The position numbers and the translations under genes were made by a program. 5,705 nt of DNA, from positions 1 through 5,705 of the forward strand of contig JAITDB010000090.1 in the NCBI GenBank assembly GCA_031282785.1, given 5' to 3'. The notes beneath the pieces were generated by a model. The model was not told the origin of the DNA and ran no database searches. It was given only the letters and a program-made list of their open reading frames with translations. Shown here piece after piece: positions 1 to 5,705 of the stretch (positions are counted from its first letter, which is position 1; every line of letters begins with the position of its first letter). This DNA is from Holosporaceae bacterium (lineage in GTDB: Bacteria; Pseudomonadota; Alphaproteobacteria; UBA3830).

Positions 1-2826
1 GATCCGGACAAGGCCATGATCAACGTGAACAATCGCGTGCAGATGGTGACGGCCACGCTTCCTGAGGATGTGAGAAGGCTCGGAGTAACCGTAAACAAAA
101 GATCCCCCTCTATACTCGAAGTGCTGAGCCTCTATTCCGACGACAGCCGCTATAACTCCACCTACATCGGCAATTACGCGATTCTGAACGTCGTGGATCA
201 TCTAAAGCGCATCGAAGGAGTCGGAGACGTGAACGTCATGGCCGGCAATGACTACTCCATTCGGGTCTGGCTGAAGCCGGACAAAATGGCCAAGATGGGA
301 CTGACTACCAACGACGTGGTCAACGCCATATACACGCAAAATATGCAGCGCTCCGCCGGAGCCATCGGCAAAGAACCGACAAACATCAAGGTCGAACGCA
401 GCTACGTCATCACCACCAGCGGACGATTTTCAGACGCTAAGCAGTTTGAGGATATAATCCTGCGCGCCAATCCGGACGGCACAACACTGCGCCTGAAAGA
501 TATCGCCGATGTGGAACTGGCCGCGCTATCCTACGACGTAATCGCGAAGAGTGCCGGCTGTAATGCGGCTCCGATGACGATTTCGCTATCTCCGGGCGCA
601 AACGCTCTGTCCACCGCTGACCGGGTCAATCAAAAACTGCAGGAATTGTCCAAGGGATTTCCAGAGGGCATCCATTACAAAATTGCCTTCGAAACAACTG
701 GATTCGTAAAAAGTTCCGTGAAAGAAGTTGTAAAAACGCTTTTTGAAGCCATGTCTCTGGTTTTTCTCGTAGTTTTGCTCTTTCTGAAACGTTTTCGGGC
801 GACTGTCATACCGTGTCTGGCGGTTCCAGTGTCAATTGTCGGAACTTTTGCCGGCATGATGCTGTTCGGATTCTCCATAAATACTCTGACACTGTTCGGA
901 CTCGTGCTGGCCATTGGTATTGTCGTCGACGACGCCATCGTAGTGATAGAAAACGTAGAACGCCTCATGACTAAGGAAAATCTATCGGCGCGAGACGCCA
1001 CCATCAAGGCAATGGATGAAGTTGCCGGAGCTCTGGTGGCCATCGTGCTGGTTCTGTGCGCCGTGTTCATTCCCGTGGCCTTCATGGGAGAACTAACCGG
1101 CGTGATGTATAAGCAATTCGCTATTACCATAGCGATTTCGGTGGTGCTGTCAGGCGTATGCGCGCTGACACTGACTCCAGCTCTGTGCGTGGTTTTTTTG
1201 GAGGGGCATGGCAGCATGTCTACAAAAAAAATTTTCGTGCAGTTCGATGCTATCTTCGAAAAAATCACAGAATTCTACATGCGCTGCGTGAAATTTTTTC
1301 TGCAAAACATTAGCATTGGCTTCGCATTTTTATTAGCGACGATGGCTTGCATATTTATTTTGTTCAAATTCATTCCGAACAGCTTAGTGCCGGAGGAAGA
1401 TCAGGGCGTGGCTCTGGTCAGTGCTATTTTGGATCCGGGAGCGGCCATCGATAGATCGCAAAACGTCATAGCGGCGGTGGAAAGCGCGGTGAAAAAAGAT
1501 CCGGCGGTTCTCGATACGACTACCATTGCAGGATTCAGCATGCTTAGCACCACGGTGTCCACCAATGCAGCTACGATGTTCGTTAAATTGAAGGACTGGA
1601 GCGAAAGGACTGCGCCGGGAACGTCAGTCAAAGAGGTCGTGAAAAAAATATTTGGCATTGGTTTTGGGATTTCCGACGGCATGATACTTGCTTTTGCTCC
1701 TCCGCCGATTGTGGGCATGAGCATTACCGGCGGATTCGAGGGCTACATCCAGAGAATAGGAGACACCAACAGCAAAGCGCTGGATAGCAAGATGAAGGAA
1801 CTCATTGCAGAGGCCTCCAAGAGGCCAGAATTGACCGGTCTCAGCACGACTTTCAACGCCAGTTCTCCGCAGTTTAATCTAGAGGTGGATCATCTGAAGG
1901 CGATGTCGCTGGATGTATCCATCAACGAGATTTACGACACCATGGCAGCTACTTTCGGCGCCAGATATGTAAACGACTTCTCGAAATTCGGGCGCGAATT
2001 CAAGGTAATGGTGCAATCTCGTGGCGACTATCGCTCCTATCCAGAACAAATAAACGAGATATATGTCCGATCCAAAAATGGCTCTATGATCCCACTGTCT
2101 TCTTTCGTGAAATTTATTCCGACCGTTGGCTGCGATATCGTGGAGAGATTCAACGTGTTTACGGCAGCAAAGATTCTTGGGAGTCCCGCACCTGGCTACA
2201 CGTCCGGAGAAGCGATCGCAGCCATGGAAGGCGTGGCTAGCAAAGTCCTAGGCGACGAATACGCTCTGTCCTGGACAGGATCAGCCTATCAAGAAAAGTT
2301 GGCCAGCGGAGGATTTTCCAGCGCCATATTGCTGGGACTACTTGTGGTATTTCTAATTCTGGCCGCTCAGTATGAACGCTGGTCTCTTCCCTTCGTCATA
2401 ATGATGGCTGTGCCGTTCGGCATGCTCGGAGCGGCGCTGATGGTTTTTCTAAGAGGATACAGCAACGACATATATTTTCAGGTGGCTCTCATAACCTTGG
2501 TCGGATTATCTGCCAAAAACGCCGTTCTCATTGTGGAATTTGCGGTTTTATATCGGGAAGCCGGAGAATCTATCGTGAATGCGGCCTTGAAAGCAGCAGC
2601 AACGCGCTTCAGGCCTATTATCATGACATCGCTGGCGTTCATCTTGGGATGTCTGCCTCTCATGGTCAGTAGCGGAGCCGGCTGCGGTAGTCGTAACTCC
2701 CTCGGAACCGGAGTTGTCGGAGGTATGATCGGAGCAACTCTGCTGGCTCCACTGCTCATTCCTCTACTGTATGTCGTCGTAACAGGAATAAGTGAAAAAA
2801 TTAGAGGAGAAGAAAAGAATGCGTAG
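1..2826 (+). CDS. AcrB/MexB-like RND (HAE1 family) multidrug efflux transporter, inner-membrane subunit, 5'-partial
   Basis: This is the proton-driven inner-membrane pump of a tripartite RND exporter. It takes hydrophobic or amphiphilic compounds from the periplasm and outer leaflet and passes them to an outer-membrane channel. The frame is open from base 1 and the first codons already match the PN1 porter region of AcrB (around AcrB residue 98). TM1 and roughly 97 residues therefore lie upstream, and the ATG at 16 is internal. Counting from base 1 (941 codons), TM2-TM6 fall at about 245-397, TM7 near 438-457 and TM8-TM12 at about 774-930, with periplasmic porter and docking domains between. 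The proton-relay residues are present: D310 and D311 in GIVVDDAIVVIENVER (AcrB D407/D408), K839 in GLSAKNAVLIVEFA (K940), R869 (R971) and T876 (T978). No frameshift is seen, so a working pump is expected. It overlaps the outer-membrane factor gene by 8 bp. Family call is secure; the substrate is unknown. Confidence 0.96.
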   Translation, partial: DPDKAMINVNNRVQMVTATLPEDVRRLGVTVNKRSPSILEVLSLYSDDSRYNSTYIGNYAILNVVDHLKRIEGVGDVNVMAGNDYSIRVWLKPDKMAKMGLTTNDVVNAIYTQNMQRSAGAIGKEPTNIKVERSYVITTSGRFSDAKQFEDIILRANPDGTTLRLKDIADVELAALSYDVIAKSAGCNAAPMTISLSPGANALSTADRVNQKLQELSKGFPEGIHYKIAFETTGFVKSSVKEVVKTLFEAMSLVFLVVLLFLKRFRATVIPCLAVPVSIVGTFAGMMLFGFSINTLTLFGLVLAIGIVVDDAIVVIENVERLMTKENLSARDATIKAMDEVAGALVAIVLVLCAVFIPVAFMGELTGVMYKQFAITIAISVVLSGVCALTLTPALCVVFLEGHGSMSTKKIFVQFDAIFEKITEFYMRCVKFFLQNISIGFAFLLATMACIFILFKFIPNSLVPEEDQGVALVSAILDPGAAIDRSQNVIAAVESAVKKDPAVLDTTTIAGFSMLSTTVSTNAATMFVKLKDWSERTAPGTSVKEVVKKIFGIGFGISDGMILAFAPPPIVGMSITGGFEGYIQRIGDTNSKALDSKMKELIAEASKRPELTGLSTTFNASSPQFNLEVDHLKAMSLDVSINEIYDTMAATFGARYVNDFSKFGREFKVMVQSRGDYRSYPEQINEIYVRSKNGSMIPLSSFVKFIPTVGCDIVERFNVFTAAKILGSPAPGYTSGEAIAAMEGVASKVLGDEYALSWTGSAYQEKLASGGFSSAILLGLLVVFLILAAQYERWSLPFVIMMAVPFGMLGAALMVFLRGYSNDIYFQVALITLVGLSAKNAVLIVEFAVLYREAGESIVNAALKAAATRFRPIIMTSLAFILGCLPLMVSSGAGCGSRNSLGTGVVGGMIGATLLAPLLIPLLYVVVTGISEKIRGEEKNA
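2803..2809 (+). promoter_or_regulatory. Ribosome binding site for the outer-membrane factor gene
   Basis: AGAGGAG lies 9 bases before the ATG at 2819, inside the last codons of the RND transporter gene. It decides the start. An in-frame GTG at 2792 would add nine charged residues ahead of the signal peptide and has no comparable Shine-Dalgarno sequence, whereas the ATG at 2819 gives a textbook lipoprotein signal peptide. The location implies translational coupling between pump and channel. Confidence 0.75.
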
Positions 2827-4234
2827 AAATCGGCTGATTGGATTAATATCTGTGATTTTTTTGGTCGGCTGCGAGGTCGGTCCAGATTATAAATTTCCGC
2901 GACTGGATCTGCCAGCTCCGGACGAAAAATCTGCGGATGCAGATCGCGCCATCGACGCATTTATGTCCGACAAATGGTGGAAGGTGTTTCCGGATTCATC
3001 TCTGGACAAGTTAGAAAGCTTGGCCATTGCTCATAATCACGATCTGCGGCAGGCCATTGCTAACATCGAGGAGGCAAGAGCGGCGGCCGGAGTCGCTGTT
3101 GCGGATCTGATGCCAACGGTAGGGACAAAAATTTCCGGCGATAAGATGTACGCCTCTCAAAAAACCGCGATTCCAGGGAAAAATACACTGGATTATCTCG
3201 GAGTCGCCAATGTGTCCTACGAATTGGATTTTTTTGGAAAATATCGGAGGGCCAACGAAGCCGCGCGGGCTAATCTGCTGGCGTCTCGGGCTGCGAAAGA
3301 GGCGGTTCTGCTGACAGTAACAGCAGACGTCGCAAAAACGTATTTCCTGCTGAGAGCTCTGGACGCAAAATTGGCCATTGCTCGCAGAACTCTGAAAACT
3401 CGTGAAGAAAGCTATCGGGTCTACAAAAGCAGACTGCAAAATGGCTACTGCACCGAACTGGACTGCCTTCGCATAGAGTCCGACATGGCCTCCGTGGAAG
3501 CCACGGTGCATGATCTGGAGTCCGTAGCGGCCAAGGCAGAAAATGCATTGAAAGTTCTGGTCGGCTGTAGTCCGCGGGACATCATATCGCGAAAAATAAC
3601 CAAAGGACAATCGCTGGAAAAATTGAAAGTCCCGTCCAATGTTCCAGATGGCATGCCGTCTGATCTGCTGCAGAGAAGACCAGACGTAGTACAGGCAGAA
3701 GGACAACTAATCGCCGCCAACGCCAAAATAGGAGAAGCAATCGCAATGCATTTCCCGTCCATATCTCTGACGGGAATATTTGGCTTTGAAAGCAAATCTC
3801 TGACAGATTTATTCAGTAGCAGCTCCGATATGTGGAAATTTTCCAGCGGTATCTCCTTGCCAATATTCAGCGGTGGAAAAATTTCCTCACTAAGCGCAGC
3901 GGCAGAAGCTCGCTATGAAAAAATATTGGCATTGTATGAAAAAACTGTGCAAAATGCGTTCCGCGAAGTACTGGATTCATTGATCTCCAGAAGAAAAAAT
4001 AGCGAAATTGTGATATCAAGAACTCGTCAGGTGAACGCACTGAAAAAAAGCTATGATATCGCTCTGACACAAAAAGAATCCGGCCTGATCGGCATGCTAG
4101 ATCTGCTGGACGTCGAAAGAAATCTGCTGGCAGCAGAGATGGAATTGGTCGGCGCTCTTCAAAATCATCTGAATTCCATCGTCGATTTGTGCAAAGCACT
4201 CGGCGGCGGCTGGAAAAAAAATAATTGGCAATAA
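2819..4234 (+). CDS. OprM/NodT-family outer-membrane efflux lipoprotein (TolC-like channel)
   Basis: This is the outer-membrane factor of the RND exporter. A trimer of this protein forms a beta-barrel pore and a long periplasmic alpha-helical tunnel that docks on the pump and adaptor. The 471-residue product is a normal length for the family. It begins with a lipoprotein signal peptide, basic MRRNR then a hydrophobic stretch, ending in lipobox LVGC with the lipidated Cys at 18. The family signature CEVGPDYKFP follows directly. The first outer-membrane efflux repeat includes the helix at 76-100 (LRQAIANIEEARAA) and YELDFFGK at 134-141. The second repeat opens with PSDLLQRRPDV around 281-290, then an IGEAIAMHFPSISLTG strand region, and the protein ends with the typical ALGGGW. 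The start overlaps the RND gene by 8 bp, so the two form an operon. No defects are seen. The partner is almost certainly the adjacent pump; substrate cannot be inferred. Confidence 0.96.
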   Translation: MRRNRLIGLISVIFLVGCEVGPDYKFPRLDLPAPDEKSADADRAIDAFMSDKWWKVFPDSSLDKLESLAIAHNHDLRQAIANIEEARAAAGVAVADLMPTVGTKISGDKMYASQKTAIPGKNTLDYLGVANVSYELDFFGKYRRANEAARANLLASRAAKEAVLLTVTADVAKTYFLLRALDAKLAIARRTLKTREESYRVYKSRLQNGYCTELDCLRIESDMASVEATVHDLESVAAKAENALKVLVGCSPRDIISRKITKGQSLEKLKVPSNVPDGMPSDLLQRRPDVVQAEGQLIAANAKIGEAIAMHFPSISLTGIFGFESKSLTDLFSSSSDMWKFSSGISLPIFSGGKISSLSAAAEARYEKILALYEKTVQNAFREVLDSLISRRKNSEIVISRTRQVNALKKSYDIALTQKESGLIGMLDLLDVERNLLAAEMELVGALQNHLNSIVDLCKALGGGWKKNNWQ

Positions 4235-4268
4235 AAAGCAAATGAAATAATCCATCGAAAAAGTTATT

Positions 4269-4296
4269 TTTACAATATATTAAATGTTGTTATATT
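4269..4296 (+). promoter_or_regulatory. Candidate sigma70-type promoter for the symporter gene
   Basis: TTTACA (4269-4274) and TATATT (4291-4296) are separated by 16 bases and each differs from the consensus by one base. A second overlapping possibility is TTGTTA (4287-4292) with TATACT (4309-4314), also 16 bases apart. Either would start transcription just before or within the left arm of the inverted-repeat element and give a leader of over 100 bases for the symporter gene. The region is so AT-rich that -10-like hexamers occur easily by chance, so confidence is modest. Confidence 0.35.
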
Positions 4297-4321
4297 ATTA
4301 ATAAATGTTATACTACTAATA
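4281..4321 (+). repeat. Two imperfect tandem AT-rich repeats
   Basis: Two consecutive units both start TAAATGTT and end in related AT-rich sequence. The first, from 4281, is TAAATGTT, GTT, then ATATTATTAATA. The second, from 4302, is TAAATGTT followed by ATACTACTAATA. They differ by a 3-base insertion and two substitutions, and they share a TA at the boundary. The repeat overlaps the candidate promoters, so a repeated operator is possible, but low-complexity sequence is an equally good explanation. Confidence 0.5.
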
Positions 4322-4415
4322 TAGATAAATTACTTTGAAAGTTCGTCCTCTTGACCACAGTAATTGCTATACCTGTTTATGCAATAGCACGCATTTCTAA
4401 AGTAATTTATCTATA
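4320..4415. repeat. 96-bp element with perfect 17-bp inverted repeats (MITE-like or large hairpin)
   Basis: The left arm TATAGATAAATTACTTT (4320-4336) is the exact reverse complement of the right arm AAAGTAATTTATCTATA (4399-4415), with a 62-base interior. The interior contains a smaller hairpin: ATTGC at 4363-4367 pairs with GCAAT at 4381-4385, extended by ATA/TAT with one bulged base. The outermost two bases at each end are TA. A 92-bp element flanked by a TA duplication is therefore possible, as seen with Tc1/mariner/IS630-type movement; this is inference. No reading frame of note lies inside. Alternatives are a structured leader RNA for the symporter gene, whose ATG lies 34 bases downstream, or a regulator binding site. 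The inverted repeat itself is directly seen and is far too long and exact to be chance. Confidence 0.85.
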
Positions 4416-4449
4416 GTCATAACTTTTTGGCGCGTGATGGAATAATCAA

Positions 4450-5613
4450 ATGGCTGATTTTATAATAGCACTCTGTCTAGTCACCTCTGTTGTAGCCGGA
4501 TATTTTGCCGGAAAAAATATTGAAACTTCCACAGATTTTGTCCTCGCAGACGGAAGATACCCAACTTTTACTATGGTCGCCCTCATGTTTTCAATGATGA
4601 TCGGCAGCGGCAATCTATTTAGTGGAATGGACGGAGTCTATCGGGTTGGTATTATTTTTTTGGTATCCAATCTCGGATTATCCATACAAGCGCTTTTTTT
4701 CACGTTCATGACAAAGGCCATCAGAAATTTTAAAGAAGCCATATTTCCCGGTGACATCATGAAAACGATGTACAGCGAAAACGGACAGAAAATATTCGGA
4801 ATATGTACCTGCCTCAAAGCTTTCGTAGGTACCGTAATGCAATTTATTGCCATAGGATACATCTGCAATATTTTATTCGGCATCAATTCTGTTGTGTATA
4901 TAATGATGATATGTCTTGCTGTAACGTTCTACTGTGCCTGCGGCGGCATAAGAGCAGTGGCCTCAACGAACATACTTCAGCTTTTGATTTTTGTCATCGC
5001 GTTTCCCATAGTTTCCAGCATTGTGCTACATAAATCTGGAGGTCTGGAAAATATTTTAGGTCATGTTCCTCCGGGGCATTTGCGGATTTGGAATCATCTT
5101 GATCTCATGAAGTATGCTTTGATATTTCTATGGAACGCCATTCCCAGTGACGTGGGAGTCATGCACCGAATTCTGATAGCAAAAAGCATTAAACAGGCCA
5201 AGACAGTGCTTGAAATATCAGCGTTATTGTACATTCCCGTTGTAATTTTGCTGGCTATGTTGGGATCCTGCTCGCTGGCAGTACTGGAAAATGCGCCACA
5301 GTATGGAGTATTTTCTCAGTTGCTCAATATTGCTTTACCATACGGATTCAGAGGACTGGTAGCAGCTGGAATGATCGCTGTTTTGATGTCGGCAGCTGGC
5401 ACGCATCTAAACGTCCTCGCCATTTCATTTACTCGAGACGTAATAAAACCGTTTTTCCAAGTGTCTCTCCAGGATAAAACCGAATTATTTTTGATGAAAA
5501 TTGTTACGGCCGTTTTGGGAGTGATCGCAAGCTTGTCTCCACTAATTTTCATTAATATCGCAAATTATGCGGAATTTTTTGATAGTATATGGTTCAAGAG
5601 TAGATTAGATTGA
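4450..5613 (+). CDS. Sodium:solute symporter (SSS) family transporter, probably 3'-truncated
   Basis: This is an inner-membrane secondary transporter of the SSS family (PutP/vSGLT relatives), which normally couples Na+ entry to uptake of a small solute; the solute is not identifiable here. The 387-residue product has about ten hydrophobic helices (approximately 3-20, 38-60, 65-87, 112-135, 142-162, 174-194, 220-236, 254-278, 295-320 and 350-375). The family motif GGIRAVASTNILQ lies at 165-177, and the ion-site helix GMIAVLMSAAGTHLN lies at 307-321. Start ATG 4450 has only a weak GGA 8 bases upstream. Family members usually run about 450-550 residues. This one ends suddenly with FKSRLD after the helix before FFDSIW, lacking the final core helix and any tail, and a transposase-like frame follows. 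It is most likely an IS-interrupted gene and may be non-functional. It is more AT-rich than the efflux operon and is probably transcribed separately. Confidence 0.85.
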   Translation: MADFIIALCLVTSVVAGYFAGKNIETSTDFVLADGRYPTFTMVALMFSMMIGSGNLFSGMDGVYRVGIIFLVSNLGLSIQALFFTFMTKAIRNFKEAIFPGDIMKTMYSENGQKIFGICTCLKAFVGTVMQFIAIGYICNILFGINSVVYIMMICLAVTFYCACGGIRAVASTNILQLLIFVIAFPIVSSIVLHKSGGLENILGHVPPGHLRIWNHLDLMKYALIFLWNAIPSDVGVMHRILIAKSIKQAKTVLEISALLYIPVVILLAMLGSCSLAVLENAPQYGVFSQLLNIALPYGFRGLVAAGMIAVLMSAAGTHLNVLAISFTRDVIKPFFQVSLQDKTELFLMKIVTAVLGVIASLSPLIFINIANYAEFFDSIWFKSRLD

Positions 5614-5632
5614 TTTTCTAGCCCAATAAGGT

Positions 5633-5636
5633 AGGA
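5633..5636 (+). promoter_or_regulatory. Ribosome binding site for the transposase-like frame
   Basis: AGGA, preceded by AAGG at 5628-5631, lies 7 bases before the ATG at 5644. The spacing is good and supports translation starting there. Confidence 0.55.
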
Positions 5637-5643
5637 TATATCA

Positions 5644-5705
5644 ATGAAAAATAGATACATAAAAAATACCCATATTTCTGAATCCCAATTTAGGAAAATT
5701 TTACG
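5644..5705 (+). CDS. Probable IS1595-like transposase, N-terminal fragment (3'-partial)
   Basis: Only 20 complete codons are visible before the window ends, reading MKNRYIKNTHISESQFRKIL. The pattern of a short basic start, then HISESQFRKIL, resembles the N-terminus of IS1595-family (ISNwi1-type) transposases, in which a similar I-S-E-x-x-F-R-x-x-L segment leads into a helix-turn-helix before the DDE-type catalytic domain. This is recognition from memory on very little sequence, so the family is tentative. A Shine-Dalgarno-like AGGA sits 7 bases upstream. If correct, the enzyme would move the IS that appears to have disrupted the preceding symporter gene. Confidence 0.55.
   Translation, partial: MKNRYIKNTHISESQFRKIL

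Larger units (their letters stand above)
5596..5705 (+). mobile_element. Left end of a probable insertion sequence (IS1595-like), running out of the window
   Basis: Symporter-like sequence ends around the codons for SIWF (to 5595), and a transposase-like frame begins at 5644. The left IS boundary should therefore fall between about 5590 and 5640. I cannot place the terminal inverted repeat or target duplication because the right end is outside the window, so the start given is only the earliest likely boundary. The last few codons of the symporter frame (KSRLD) and the 30-base gap would then be IS-derived. Inference rests on the transposase call and the truncated symporter. Confidence 0.5.

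Noticed and set aside
675..1268. 197-codon open frame on the minus strand inside the RND gene
   Set aside because: It is antisense to a well-conserved transporter with intact motifs, and its translation is low-complexity Ser/Thr-rich sequence typical of a shadow frame. The other minus-strand frames across the window fail for the same reason.
2792..2818. GTG at 2792 as the start of the outer-membrane factor
   Set aside because: It would prepend nine mostly charged residues to a complete lipoprotein signal peptide and place the strong AGAGGAG ribosome binding site inside the coding sequence.
4246..4271. Possible terminator after the efflux operon (AAATAA pairing with TTATTT, followed by a few T residues)
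   Set aside because: The stem is six A-T pairs with a 13-base loop, too weak for an intrinsic terminator, and such pairings are expected by chance in this AT-rich spacer.
4351..4380. TTGACC at 4351 as a -35 box for the symporter promoter
   Set aside because: The -35 match is good, but no acceptable -10 hexamer occurs 16-18 bases downstream; the nearest TATACC is only 11 bases away.
4320..4415. CRISPR repeat or phage attachment site explanation for the inverted repeat
   Set aside because: There are only two arms in inverted rather than direct orientation, no regularly spaced repeats, no cas genes, and no integrase or tRNA end nearby.

Overview
The window reads as a Gram-negative bacterial chromosome segment. 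The evidence is a tripartite RND efflux operon whose last gene is an outer-membrane lipoprotein channel, which needs a double membrane. The species cannot be fixed from the sequence. Composition changes along the window: the efflux genes are of moderate GC, while everything from about 4235 onward is clearly more AT-rich. A probable insertion sequence (IS) at the right edge and an AT-rich palindromic element in the intergenic gap suggest a genome with mobile-element activity.

Bases 1-2826 hold the inner-membrane proton/drug antiporter of an AcrB/MexB-like (HAE1) pump, cut at its N-terminus by the window edge. Its stop codon overlaps the start of the next gene (ATG at 2819), which encodes an OprM/NodT-type outer-membrane factor (2819-4234). 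The two are almost certainly cotranscribed. With a periplasmic adaptor protein, presumably encoded just upstream outside the window, they would form a continuous exporter from inner membrane and periplasm to the outside.

Bases 4235-4449 are a 215-bp AT-rich spacer. It contains two imperfect tandem copies of a ~20-bp AT-rich unit that overlap plausible sigma70-type promoters, and a 96-bp element bounded by perfect 17-bp inverted repeats (4320-4336 and 4399-4415). This resembles a miniature inverted-repeat element or a large cis-acting hairpin.

Bases 4450-5613 encode a sodium:solute symporter (SSS) family transporter of 387 residues. It stops abruptly after the tenth or so predicted membrane helix and is shorter than the family norm. 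Thirty bases after its stop, with a good ribosome binding site, a new reading frame begins (5644 onward, cut by the window). Its N-terminus resembles that of IS1595-type transposases. The simplest reading is that an IS inserted into the 3' part of the symporter gene and replaced its C-terminus with a few IS-encoded residues.

I see no convincing evidence of a wholly new multi-gene system. The parts most worth a second look are the inverted-repeat element, the symporter/IS junction, and the altered ion-site residues in the symporter.
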